Shown here: one piece after another, positions 26,080-37,487 of the stretch
How the letters are laid out: the number at the start of each line of letters is the position of its first letter
How positions within the stretch are numbered: position 1 is the first letter of the stretch
NCBI GenBank assembly: GCA_029204225.1
Contig: CM055107.1
Location: 4,473,079 to 4,537,078 of the forward strand
Source: Diphasiastrum complanatum
Taxonomy: Eukaryota > Streptophyta > Lycopodiopsida > Lycopodiales > Lycopodiaceae
Reading direction: 5' to 3'
Length of the DNA stretch: 64,000 nt
Translations under genes and position numbers: made by a program
Notes under the pieces: model-generated
What the model saw: only the letters and a program-made list of their open reading frames with translations
Told to the model about the DNA's origin: nothing
The model's database searches: none

Positions 26080-27444
26080 TTAACTCAAAATTTTGGTTCT
26101 CATATGTGTCAAAATACCTTTTCTATTTGAATTTTCTAACCTATATTCTGCTTCGTAGAATGACTGGGCCACAACGGTCTGCTTTTTGCTGATCCAGAGA
26201 ACTGTTGTTCTTGATGCGATGGTGCATCCACCTGAGACGCTTTTACAGTCGTTCTTAAGGGATGCCCAGCTAGCATCACTGTAGGAAAGCATCTTGAAAC
26301 CTGCATGACGACAATAACACAAGCCATAATCCCTTGTTAATTGACGATATTGCAAAATGCATTTTGCAATCTTCCAATGTGTCGAACTTGGATTCGTACA
26401 GAATTGGCTCATCTTGAATACTGCATAAGAAATATCAGGGCATGTGTTGTCTACAAGGTACATCAGCGAACCTATCAGCTTCTTGTAAGGTGTGAGCTGC
26501 ATCTGTTCTCTCTCTTCCTCAGTCTTCGGACAGTCATCGCTTGTCAACACCTTCCCTACGATCATTGGACTATTTGCTCCTTTGCAGTTCAGCATCCCAA
26601 AACCTTCTAGGATCTTTTGGGTGTATCTGGACTGGTGAAGGTATAATTTACCTCCCTCGTAGTCCTTTTCAATCTGCAAGCCAAGGTAACACCTAGCTTC
26701 TCCCAGATCCACGATCTCGAAATGTTTCGAGATGTCTCCTTTCACTTCAGCAATCAACTGCTCACTCTTGCAAAGTATCAGAGTGTCGTCCACATACACA
26801 GCCACAATGATGATCTGCCCATCTGTAACTCTGATATATACATTGAAATTAGCCAACACTGGCTTGAATCCTAATGATTTCAGGGCTTGATCTTTCTTCT
26901 TGTACCATTGTCGGGCTGACTGTTTCAGACCGTAGATACTTCTATGCATTCTGCATGCACAGTTAGGAAGTGAATTCAAGACAAATCAGGGGGGTTGATC
27001 CATATAGACCTCTTCGTCTAATTCGCCATGCATAAAGGTTGTCGTCTCGTCCACAATGTGGATCCTGAGGTCATAAGCTGCTGCATATGCAAATAACAGT
27101 TGTAGGGACGAATGCTTAACGACAAGAGAGAAGGTTTCAGAGTAATCAATATCGTATCTATGAGAAAACCCCTTTGCTACCAGTCTTGCCTTGTATTTCG
27201 TCACATTCCCATCTGGTCCGTATTTGATCTTGAACACCCATTTGCATTTGACAGTCTTGTGCTTATGTGGTAATGGCTGCAACGTCCATATCTTATTCTT
27301 CCTCATGGATTCCGTCTCTTCGTTCATGGCCTGGATCCATTTGTCCTTTTCTGGACTTTCAATCGCTTCCTCTAAAGTCTGTGGTTTGCCACTGAATCTG
27401 CAGAACTCTTCTGATGTGGAAGCTGCTCGGTCCGGAGCCATCAT
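26080..27444 (-). pseudogene. Copia-2 reverse transcriptase and truncated RNase H
   Basis: Two minus-strand frames lie in the same phase. 27444-26986 starts the RT: KWIQAMNEETESMRKNKIWTL, KCKWVFKIKYGPDG and KARLVAKGFSHRYDIDYSETF. It stops at DQPP, where TGA replaces the usual Gly codon. 26979-26080 continues with HRSIYGLKQSARQWYKK, VAVYVDDTLILCKS (catalytic YVDD intact) and KKLIGSLMYLVDNTCPDISYAV. RNase H begins and is cut at SFYEAEYR near 26143, where unrelated sequence takes over. The 3' LTR and the rest of RNase H are missing, so the element is 3'-truncated. Confidence 0.93.
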
Positions 27445-27552
27445 GGTTCACAGGTAATGTAGCAGTTGGCTGCATTTCGTCTTCAGATTCGTCACTCGAA
27501 TGAGAAACGACTCAAAAAATTTCGTTTTCGTGTTCGTCCTCTGCTCCCTCTA

Positions 27553-29067
27553 TCATTGGCGGCAGGTCATAGTACTGTCTCTCCAGAACTTCATAGCTGA
27601 CATGATCGTCATTGGCCATTGTCCTGCTCTCATCAAATCTGACATCTCACTATTTTCATAGTGTTCGTGTCTGGCATGTAGACTCTGTAGTATGTATGAC
27701 GAGTTGTTGTCATACCCTACCAGAAATCCTTGCTCGACTTTCTCATCAAGCTTCTTTCGAAGCTTATCAGGAATATGTGCATAAGCTGCACAACCAAAGA
27801 TTCTGACATGAGATAGGTTGGGCTTTCTACCCCACCATAGCTCGTGTGGTGTCGTGTGAGGGACACCAGACTTACCTGTCCTATTCTGGATGTATGCGGC
27901 TGTAGCTACTGCTTCAGCCCACGATACCCTTGGAGCTTTCGAGTAGGCCATCATGCATCTGGCTGCTTCCATCAGGGTCCTGTTCTTTCTTTCTGCAACT
28001 CCATTGTACTGCGACGTGTAGGCTGCAGTCCTTCTGTGAATGATGCCACGATCATTGCAGAAGTCAATGAAACGATTCGAGATGTATTCGACACCTCGAT
28101 CTGTCCTGATTTGCTTCACTTTGCTGCCTATACATCTCTCAGCCCAATTCACATATTCTGTGAATTTATCAAGTGCTTCAGATTTATTCTGAATAAAATA
28201 CACTCTGGAAAATTTACTATAATCATCAATGAAGGTTATATAATACTTTGAACCTCCTACTGAGATTACATTGAATGGTCCGCAGATGTCAGAATGCACT
28301 AACTCCAGAATCTTGGTCGTTCTGTAGGAGTCTTTGATGAATGGAGTGTGTGACATCTTACCCTTCAAACATGCATCACAGGTGGTCGAACTGGTTGCAT
28401 TCGAGATGCTGACCCCTGTTATCGCTCCATGATGGCTTGCTTGGTAAAGTGTCATTGAGTTCATATGGCAGAGTCTTCTGTGCCACAGACTGTCTGGCGA
28501 GTCATCATGAGTCTGATGCACTTGATCTGCAGGTAGGCGTACCTTCAGATGATATAGATTTTCTTTCCTTCTGTCTTGAGCGATCAGTGTACTGGTACTG
28601 ACGTCCATAACGCTGCATGCTTCGTCAGAAAATGTCACACGCACCCCCGCATCTGCTATTCTTGCTATAAAAAGCAAGTCTTGTTGCAGAGTAGGCACGA
28701 ATAGAACGTCTTCGAGTCGTCTGTCTCTACCGTTGGTGTTGAGCCATAGTGAACCAATACCGTTCACTTGATGTTTGGATCCATCTCCAAGAAAAATGAA
28801 TCTTGAAGGATCAGCACTTTTGAAATCTGACATTATTCATCTTGATGTCACAAAGTGCGAGGTGGCTCCTGAATCTAGGATCACCTCATGTGTGTCAGAT
28901 GTTGACGCTGTACACATGTCTTCACAGATATAGGCGGTCGAACAGTTTTCGTTCGATCTTTCTTCGCCCATCTTCGAGCTCTTAGGCTCCTCGACATAGT
29001 ATGAACTGTTGTTGTTCTCATGTCTATTCTGCGCTGATTTGTTTCTTGGGTTGTGGCGGCAATCCAC
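27553..29067 (-). pseudogene. Copia-2 protease and integrase
   Basis: 29067-28837 carries the end of gag and the protease, with HEVILDSGATSHFVTSR (D-S-G catalytic triad). An in-phase TGA separates it from 28833-27553. That frame holds LWHRRLCHMNSMTLYQASHH...CDACLKGK (the HHCC zinc-binding integrase domain), then YYITFIDDYSKFSRVYF, IRTDRGVEYIS and YNGVAERKNRTLMEAARCMM (D, D, E catalytic residues), then the GKSGVPHTTPHELWWGRKP block. After VGYDNNSSYILQSLHARHE the frame loses similarity and RT restarts in another frame. It is otherwise well preserved. Confidence 0.93.
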
Positions 29068-29587
29068 GGTTGCATGACCCTTCTTGTGGCAGTGGATACA
29101 CTCAATCTTTGGATTGAGCCAGTATGCCGTCTCTTCTGCATCTCACGCAAGTCTTCTTTTCTGCATCTTGCTGCTTCGACCTCCCTTTGCTCTTCCAATT
29201 GCTTTTGCTTGTTCCCTCTACTTGCTGATCACGATCCTGCCTATGATTCGACTCCCTATTAGGCTTGATTTGACTTCTTGATTTCGTCTGAAATCTCGTG
29301 AGCAATGCATCCCACATCTCCTTAGCCTTCGAGAGTGTTGCCAGGTCAAGTGTGAGACTACCTTCAATGGATGAAGACAACAAGGCTACTGCCTTGTCAT
29401 TTTTCTCCCTCCACTCGAGCAGCTCCTTGCCTGATGTCATAGGCATCTCCTCTGTGCCATCCACCCAGGGGAATAAACCTTCGCCCTTAAGTATCAGTGA
29501 TGTCTTAACTTTCCACACTAGAAAGTTAGATCCTAAAGAATCAAGAACTGTGCAAATCTTGCTCTGCATGCTGCTGATTGAAGCCAT
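28881..29587 (-). pseudogene. Copia-2 gag
   Basis: 29587-29102 starts MASISSMQSKICTVLDSLGS, then FLVWKVKTSLILKGEGLFPW and KEMWDALLTRFQTKSRSQ, the usual copia gag layout. A frameshift leads into CIHCHKKGHATVDC near 29060-29110, a CCHC zinc knuckle. The normal gag-protease continuity is broken by this frameshift. Confidence 0.88.
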
Positions 29588-29689
29588 TGCTTCTGAAGTC
29601 TGTTCTCTTGTTGATGGTTGTTTGTCTGAATGCTTGGCCTCTTGGATCTGGTAGCCTTCTAGCTATGTCAAATTATGACAAGATAGGTT

Positions 29690-29702
29690 GGCTCTGATAC
29701 CA
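29690..29702 (-). promoter_or_regulatory. Copia-2 primer-binding site
   Basis: On the minus strand TGGTATCAGAGCC, complementary to initiator tRNA-Met, lies one base inside the LTR edge (LTR starts TGATGAG at 29704). Confidence 0.9.
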
Positions 29703-29703
29703 T

Positions 29704-30650
29704 TGATGAGAAATCGCAAACACAAAACACAGTCGCGAAAGCGAAACAATCGCGAATAGTTCGGATGAAGTTCAGATGCGATCGTTGGACACTGCCAGCT
29801 GAATCACTCCTATAGTCCTCTAGAATGTAGTCAGGCACTGCTGATCTATGTTTATGAATTCATATCGCATTCAACAAGATTTCAACCAATGTGTGGAATT
29901 AAATGGATGAGAGAATCAGACACACGAATAACAATAGACACATTTTGCATTCAAGATCATACATTATAAAAATGACATGTGCACAACGGCTACAAGATCA
30001 TCTATTAGTTTTCTCTAATTCTTCAAGCACTGCATGCAGATCAACGCAGTGCGTTGGTGTGAGAGAAGTACAGTTCTCTCACGAGTGGATGTCTCGCTTA
30101 CTAGCGAACTTGTGGATCTTGTGGATCCTGCTTACAGAACTCGTCTCGCACGCAGGTGGACTTCTTCTCTGTATTTTTGTCTTGATTGCTTACTAGCATC
30201 AGACTACTTCATCATAGCATGTATCTGTATATCTACCAAGTATCATTCAGTAAGTATATAGTCGCTTTGTGTAACTTTTAGATTAGAGTAGTTAAGCATC
30301 TACAACTAATCAGGAAATTACAAGAGTGGCAGATTAGCCACGACCTAGAGTGTATCTGCTGACGTCATGCCATCAGATCAGACATCTGTACTTCTGGGTA
30401 CTTGCATGATCTTGCTGGTACTCTTTGGAGTGTGAGGGCAGAAAAGGGTCCGCGACGTTTTTCGTGTCGCGTCGTTTGGCTCGTCGTCGTCGTTTGACTT
30501 TCTCGTGCTGGACCGCAAAAGATTCTCGTTCGTGAATCTTTCGTGTTCGTGTCTTCTCGTCAGGTGTTCGCGAATCTTTTGTGCTTCGTGTCTCTTGACT
30601 TTCATGTTCGCGAACATTTTCGTCAGGCAGAGGGCTGAAAGCTAGCAAGG
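29704..30650 (-). repeat. Copia-2 5' LTR (outer limit uncertain)
   Basis: The inner edge TGATGAGAAATCGC at 29704 follows the primer-binding site. The outer edge cannot be fixed because the 3' LTR is lost. Sequence to about 30650 has a distinct, CpG-rich character (30435-30640) with TTCGCGAA, TTCGTG and CGTCGTCG words, and differs from the gypsy fragment that begins near 30709. I take about 30650 as a working limit. Confidence 0.5.
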
Positions 30651-30708
30651 CTTTGTAAATAGAAACGTTTTGTTTCTTCAGACTTTATTACATGTTTACC
30701 ATTAAGAT

Positions 30709-31112
30709 TAATGCACTTGGTACTGTTGATTCATGTATTCAGATTTTATGGATCACCTAGATCCATTGTGTTTAACAAAGACCCTCATTTAGCTAGTAGT
30801 TTATGGACTGTACTATTTAAAGGTGCAATCCAACGATTGCCTGAAGCTAGTAGATTGATCACTCATTTTTCTCCTAAAATGTTTTGTCCCTTGTCTTACA
30901 AAAGGAATCTTATTTGTAGGCGTCAAATTGCTAAAAACCTTAGCCTCAAAGGTTTTAGAAAGTTGCCTCTCTTCTCTGGAATTTTTGGTGGGAAATTGTT
31001 TCATCCCTTTTTAAAACTTAAATGTAACTTTATTCAAAAGTCTCATGAGCCAATTAGGACATATCCAATTGACCCTCTCTTGTTGATTGATCTAATTTTA
31101 ATTGCGAATTAG
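30709..31112 (+). pseudogene. Ty3/gypsy integrase fragment
   Basis: A 133-codon frame includes VFRFYGSPRSIVFNKDPHLA, then SSLWTVLFKGA. This fits the gypsy integrase core F-R-L-H-G-x-P-x-S-I-V-S-D-R-D-P-x-F-T-S-x-F-W-x-x-L-F. The catalytic Asp of SDRD is here NKD. Beyond LFKGA the similarity stops, so only the middle of the integrase core remains. The rest of the frame is unrecognised. Confidence 0.55.
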
Positions 31113-31887
31113 GGTTGCACAGCCAATAGTTTTTTATCATAAAAGTCCATGACCTTTGAACCAATCACTTGGCCTATTAACCCAAAGGGGTGGAGCTTTT
31201 ACTATGAATCTTACTTGGATTGACACTTCCCAATTCATTCGATAAACATGTGTCAAATTTTCAAGGCAAAAATCTTGAGTGAAGTAATCTTAATTTGTGG
31301 ACCACACTTCATGGGGGGCCTAATGAATCATCTCACTCCACTATTAAGGGTGGATTCAGACTATGAGCACGTGTTTGCATGGCACAATTTTCTACCTCCC
31401 CCATTTGAGTGGTCTCTCTTCCTTTCTTTTGTGTGTAGTGGTGTACTGTAATTAGTCCATTTGCACCCTTTGCACATGATGGGCCCCATTCAAATGAAGT
31501 TCTTAGTGACGATTTAACATACCGGACAATGGGACATTATCCAAAGAGTGGGCTTGAGTTGCCTTTACAAAGCAATGAGACTTTGCCACCTCATGCGCCA
31601 CATGGTGGTAACTCGAGCATAACTTGAAAAAAATACTCATTTTTTATTATGGACCAGTAGTAACTAGCCATTGAGACCCGTATAGCATGTCACATGCTAG
31701 TTAGTTTTGGATGCATTCTCGAGCAATTGCCCTAAAATGTACCAAGGTTAGGTAGGCTTGGAGTCATTTAATTAGGAACTGCCTGCTCAAGATCATAATA
31801 TATGAATACATGTACCCAAACTTGTAGTTTGTAAAGACCGACTTATATTAATATTTAACGAGAATGAAATATTGTGAGTACCCTATG
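31113..31887. other. Unassigned intergenic DNA
   Basis: No gene or transposon domain is visible. It ends at the TSD of the second SINE-like copy. Confidence 0.45.
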
Positions 31888-32001
31888 AATACCCAATCTA
31901 ATCATCCAAGGGGGTTGGCTCAGTGGGCTACCTTGGCATCCAAAGTCTCATTGGTCTCAGGTTCGGGGCCCTTGGAAACCAAGGTGCAATACCCAATCTA
32001 A
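31888..32001 (+). mobile_element. 86-bp SINE-like element, copy 2, with 14-bp TSD
   Basis: The insert 31902-31987 (86 bases) is flanked by a perfect 14-bp duplication AATACCCAATCTAA (31888-31901 and 31988-32001). It contains TGGCTCAGTGG (31916-31926), an exact A-box consensus, and GGTTCGGGGCC (31960-31970), close to the B-box consensus, at tRNA-like spacing. It ends CCTTGGAAACCAAGG. It has the same length as the copy at 10111-10196, which lies on the opposite strand. It sits about 240 bases upstream of the GHR start codon. A true tRNA gene is unlikely because no cloverleaf with paired acceptor ends is evident. Confidence 0.85.
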
Positions 32002-32242
32002 ACTTGGCTAGTACCAGCCAAATATCCATAAACTTGGCAATTTACATTTTTATAAACACTCTAAATGTTTATAACACTAAAAAATGCCTATTATTCAAAA
32101 CAAAATATTCACATACCTTGGATTTTTCGGGTATTACAAATATGTGGAACCACCCAACACTCCAAATGTAAGTTATGAGAAAAGGTCACTTGCCATAACG
32201 GTGGCCAAATTTATCCTCCACGGGACCGGGATTGTCACTGCC

Positions 32243-33186
32243 ATGGCAACTCTCGACATTCCTTCTTCTTTTCCATCTTTTCTGTCTCCACCATCACCAT
32301 CGCCATCGCCATCGCCATCGCCATCGCCATCGCCATCGCCATCATCCTTCCTCTCTTGCTCTTCCTCCTCGTACATTGTTCCATCCGTCTTCTTCAGGAG
32401 CCTATCATCATCCAATTATTTCCCCCAAGCCATTTTTTCGCCCTTTTTTTGGCCTCCAAATCATCGCAAATGCAAGAGCAAAGGTCTAGGGTTTGTTAGA
32501 TGTGAAGCTAATCCCAACCGCGGAATCTCAGACGTTGCAAAGCAGCTCGGCGCATTGCTCTGGGGGCGCGGTCTGCCTCCCAGCCTGCTGGTAGGAGCCA
32601 TTAGGGAGCTATGGACCTCCGGATGGATGATAATGATGGGCCAATTGGCCCCCAGCGGCGAGGATGGTGCCTTCAGGAGGCGAGAGAGCCAGTTCCGCGA
32701 CCGGCCGGTGGCGCCCGTGCCTGCTTCACAAACCGGTCGTTTTCACCTCTATGCCTCGCTGACATGCCCGTGGGCACATCGAACCATCATTGTGCATGCC
32801 CTCAAGGGTTTGGCGGATGCAGTTCCTCTTTCTGTTGCTGTGGCTGGAACCTCAGGGCTTTGGGAGTTTCATCCCCAATCTAATAGCATCAACCAGGGGA
32901 TTCTTGCACCGACAATTGACAAAGCAAACGGCTGCCAGCGACTTGCCGAAGTCTATCGTCTTCGCAAAGGCGGCTACAATGGCCGTTCGACTGTGCCAAT
33001 GCTGTGGGACTCGCTTGTCAACGAGGTGGTGAACAATGAGAGTGCTGACATTATCGAGATACTGAATTCAGATTTTAATGAGGTTGCAAAATATCCGGAT
33101 CTCGATCTCATGCCAAAGCATTTGAAGCAAGATATTGAAAGATGGAACGAACTCATATACCCCAACATCAACAATGGAGTCTATAG
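32243..33186 (+). CDS. Glutathionyl-hydroquinone reductase (GHR / xi-class GST), first exon
   Basis: Family role: glutathione-dependent reduction of glutathionyl-hydroquinones via a catalytic Cys. The ATG (GCCATGG context) opens 314 codons plus two bases, ending at TATAG|GTAAGG, a good splice donor at 33187. The N-terminus is Ser/Pro-rich with (Pro-Ser)n and looks like a plastid transit peptide (about residues 1-90). The thioredoxin-like domain follows, with FHLYASLTCPWAHRT (catalytic Cys about residue 175, the CPWA motif typical of GHRs). Then comes VPMLWDSLVNEVVNNESADI (the glutathione-binding loop), and the exon ends WNELIYPNINNGVYR, just before the helical domain. The helical domain (GFA..Q..Y onward) was not found. 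A TATA-like TTATAAAC is near 32050. The gene is either interrupted by a very long, transposon-filled intron or truncated. Confidence 0.85.
32287..32344 (+). repeat. In-frame CCATCG hexanucleotide repeat in the GHR exon
   Basis: About eight units of CCATCG encode alternating Pro and Ser inside the predicted transit peptide (residues about 20-35). Changes by whole units keep the frame, so length polymorphism is likely. Confidence 0.92.
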
Positions 33187-34532
33187 GTAAGGAGATAGTT
33201 AAGCAAGTCTTACATGTAGTCAAGCTCACCTTAAACCATATCATGGAGTCTATGGGTAAGGAATAAATCAAATAAATATTTTATGTATTCCATGTTGATA
33301 GAAACTTTAATGCGATTTATAGGTTTGTAAAGGCTTGCATTCGTAGCAATTCAATGGAAAAACAGGCTCCTTGTGATGCTGCTACTTTTGGATGCAAAGA
33401 ATACGGTTGCATGTGCAAATGAATCTCATCGAACATTCCACATTTTAACATTTAGTTGTTGCTAGCATTGCTTTCATATCACTTGCAAACCTTGGCACTA
33501 ATTTTTAACAAGGATTGGATACACTTAGGCATGCACTATGGAAATATTTATGCCTTAGCAACACATGGTTGAAGTAGGCAATCAAAGCTTATAAATGTTG
33601 CTAAGTATGAAATTCTTGTCCTTCTACATGGCACTATGAAGCTCAAGCTTATGCTACATTAAGATTGGCAATTTTGAAAGTTCAAGAGAAACAAGTCTTT
33701 TGGTCTAGAGGTGGTTCACACGATTTCAGGGGGATTTGAGCTGTGTGGCGAGCAAAATTAACCATCAGAGTTTTTTGGTAAGTGTAGGCTTAGTTTTTTG
33801 AAAGTGATTACATTGAGCTGTAGGCAACGAAATCGAATGATGTTTGGTTTTACACCACCTTTCTTCATGCCCATGGTAACTCCTATAGCGTCAGTTTCAG
33901 CCGTTACGACAAGCCTAGATAGATTTGAATGGCACACTCCAAATGCATGTGTATTTTTGGCATTTCCACAAACTGACCTGTAGGTATCCGATTGAGGTGA
34001 TGTCTGAGCCTAGGCTGCATTTCTACATGCCTACAGAGACTCTTGCGACCTTCGTTTCACCCGTCATCGTCTGTACTACAAGTTCTGATTGCCAAGCCCT
34101 AATTCCATGTGTTTTTCGGCCGAACACTGTAGCATGTGTAAGCATCCGATTGGGGCGTGGTTTATGATTCCACTGCGTTTCTTCATGCATGTAGAGACTC
34201 CTACACTAACAACTTTCGCCCATTATCGCTCATGTTGGAATCATCCAATCTCGTGCCCCAATCCCATGTGTTTTTTCGTCCTCACTTTGATATGATCTGT
34301 AGGCATCCAATTGTGGTGCGGCTAGGGCCGATTGCTCTGTTTCTCCATGCTTAATAGAATGATTGAGATGTATGTTTTGATAAGTAAAAGGCTATGCAAT
34401 GTTCTCAACTTGATTAATTGGAATTTTAGGGTTATGCTTGTCACAACTGTTGTAAGCAATTCAGTGCAATATGTTTTCTTGTAGTGATCATTTGCATGTT
34501 TATTTCTTTTGGAGGATTGATTTCATATTGAC
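33187..34532 (+). other. Presumed start of GHR intron 1
   Basis: Starts with donor GTAAGG. No next GHR exon is recognisable here. A 33-codon frame after an AG at 33322 does not resemble GHR. The stretch contains the 160-bp tandem array at 33819-34352. Confidence 0.45.
33819..34352 (+). repeat. Tandem array, about 160-bp unit, 3.3 copies
   Basis: Units start with TGTAGG or TGTAAG at 33819, 33979, 34137 and 34298, giving periods of 160, 158 and 161. Shared blocks at fixed positions include ATCCGATTG, TTTCTTCATGC followed by GAGACTCCT, and CCATGTGTTTTT. The fourth unit stops after about 55 bases. Units are clearly diverged from each other. Confidence 0.85.
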
Positions 34533-35445
34533 ATGAGGCCTGTCGCCGGCCAAGGTCTTTGGGCCGAGGTTGAGCTTATAGAGGGGGATGCGGCTACACA
34601 TCATGACATGGGTGTTTGCAAATGGAGATGCTTGCATTGCGGTGGGGTCTTCACAGGATTGCTCACCAGGATGAAGCTCACTTGTTGCAGCTTAGAGGGC
34701 CAGATGGGCGGACATTGGGCATATCTACTTGCTCCAGGATTCTTGATGAGGAGGTGCAGAGGTTGATGGATATGTACGGGCCTGTTGGTACATCCACCTA
34801 GTCAGTGAGACTAGCACAAAATTTTGGATAGGGACCAGTAGCAAGGGCAGCTGTAGAGGGCCTAGTACAGGTGCAGGTGCAAGTGTAGCACGGGAAAGGC
34901 ATGGTTTAGGTGCAGTTCATGGTCCAAGCGAGGCCACTCCAGTTCCATCTACAGCAGCAGGGCCTGGTTCAGGTCCCCGAGTATCACAGGAGCATGTTGG
35001 GTCAGTGGTAGCAGGACCTTCCCGCCCCTCGTTGTCATTAGTAGCAGATGCACATGGTTCGACAGATCCCACTAGAGTGGGGGACACAACTCCAACACCT
35101 GACACTGCATGGTTAGACACACCCACAACTCATCCGCCGCATCCTCAGGGCGTGCTAGACCACAAGCACCCTATGCACAACAGAGAGGGTTTAGGCCCAG
35201 ACATCAAACTCTGGATCGCTGGGGATGGCAGAGAGAGTAGCATGCCCAATGCACCCGACTGGTTGGTCAGTTCTTTTACGAATGTGGCATCCCTTTTGCT
35301 GTTGCTGACACTTGGGTATTGAGGGAGCTCTACGAGGCAGGATCCTCCTGTAGGAGGAGGAGACCATTACGCAAGAGCTTAGTTCCATTCAACTGGCACA
35401 GGCTCGGAGGATCTTGATTACCATGACGATGATGAGTCTTCTTAG
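34533..35445 (+). pseudogene. hAT-like transposase relic (BED zinc finger type)
   Basis: Near 34610-34780, two overlapping frames give CKWRCLHCGGVFTG, then a TRMKL helix, then ISTCSRILDEEVQRLMDMYG. This matches the plant BED-type zinc finger layout W-x-C-x-x-C-x-x-x-x-x-G-x-x-R...H...I-x-x-C...V found at the N-terminus of hAT-like transposases. Near 35220-35330 a frame reads LVGQFFYECGIPFAVADTW, like the start of the following transposase domain (DUF659 type: F-F-Y-x-x-G-I-P-F). After about 35 codons comes LDYHDDDESS and a stop, an acidic C-terminus typical of these proteins. The catalytic core is absent, so it looks like an internally deleted, frameshifted copy. No terminal repeats were found. 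Confidence 0.5.
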
Positions 35446-35551
35446 TTGTATAGTTTTCATTATGTTCATCGAACATCATTGTACCCCATTTTGGTGCCAC
35501 GTGGCCCCGATATTATATTATATATGATGGTTTTTTTCACACGCATGCCTT

Positions 35552-36303
<752 letters not shown>

Positions 36304-36433
36304 GATTTATGGTTTATTTTATACTGAAATGGGAATTTATAACATTTAATTTTCAGTCAATGCTGGGTCGGTGGATCAATATGCATGAACGTGTTGTGGA
36401 GCACTGATGTGCAATCTTCTTGTTCACGATACT

Positions 36434-36467
<34 letters not shown>

Positions 36468-36566
36468 GTCCTGTCCACCCTACCGTTCCGGTCCTACCTT
36501 CCCCTAACCAGCCCTACCTGTCCGCTCAGGTTCTGTCCTCGCTAAGGCCCTGTCCGCATCTTTGCT

Positions 36567-37487
36567 ATGGCCTCAATTAAAAAGGGGGGGTCTCCTTCGC
36601 CCCCCTCTTCTCCTACTTGCCAATCATCTGCTCCCGCTGACTTGGCCATCGCTGGCTCTTCTTTTACAGGCCTGTCATTTGTTGGCCAGTCATCACCTCA
36701 TCTTCCATTGCCGGCCATTGCCAATGTACCGGTCGTGATTTTATCTTTTGTAATTGCCTATCATATCCCTGCAGAGCAATTACAACCTAGCAACTTATCC
36801 GACTTCGATTCTCTTCACAACTACTTACAACATTAGTTCAAAGAAGTGTTTTAATTTATCGAGAAATTGCAGCTACAAAATCAGACGCTTCATGGAGAAC
36901 TTATCAAAGTCGGTCTTTAAAATAAGGATTTACAAAGCACTATCGACATGATGAAAGTGAAAGGGATGCAAGATCTTCATTCGCAGCAAGATGTGGAAAG
37001 TAAATTCTCGTCGTTGACAAAGGAAGTGGAAGAAACTCGTACTTGGGCTTCGGTTCTTAAGCAAGATGGTAATTCCTCTAAGTTAGTGAATTCTTTCTTA
37101 GAGAATGTTTTTACAGAACACGAGCGAAGAGCCAAGAAGGCTCTCAATATACGAGTTAGGGATATTCCTAATGGAAACAAGTCCCTTGATGAGGCGAAAG
37201 ACCTTCTTGTATCTAAGCTTGCACATACTACTGAGGGATTTGACACTGCTTGGTGGAGCAAATTTGACGATAAGGTCTTATTCATAAAGTTTCGTTCCAT
37301 TGAACAACGCAATGCTGCTTTACGCATTCGAGCTAAGCTCAAAGGTACTTTCATTTTTATGGATGAAGACCTAACACACACACAATGGCAAGCGAGGAAA
37401 TTGGTCATTCATGAGGCCAATGCTAGGAATCAAAGAGTGGTCTTTATTGAAGGCAAGCCTAAATTCTATGATAAAATTTCACAATAG
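36567..37487 (+). pseudogene. LINE ORF1 (coiled coil and RRM-like)
   Basis: One reading phase runs from ATG 36567 to the stop at 37485-37487, about 306 codons, broken by three in-phase stops between about 36834 and 36930. The N-terminus is Ser/Pro-rich. A heptad-like region follows (FIEKLQLQNQTLHGEL, then KFSSLTKEVEETRTW), consistent with a coiled coil. The RRM-like region (KKALNIRVRDIP, VLFIKFRSIEQRNAALRIRA) ends FMDEDLTHTQWQARK, similar to the D-L-T-x-x-Q-x-x-x-R block of LINE ORF1 proteins. The role would be RNA binding and chaperoning. The stops make it inactive. Confidence 0.75.

Noticed and set aside
31902-31987. A genuine tRNA gene
   Set aside because: A- and B-boxes fit, but no paired acceptor stem or anticodon arm is evident, and flanking 14-bp duplications show retroposition.
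33322-33420. A second GHR exon after the AG at 33322
   Set aside because: The 33-codon frame (RFVKACIRSNS...) does not resemble the GHR helical domain, which should start GFA..Q..Y, and it soon stops.
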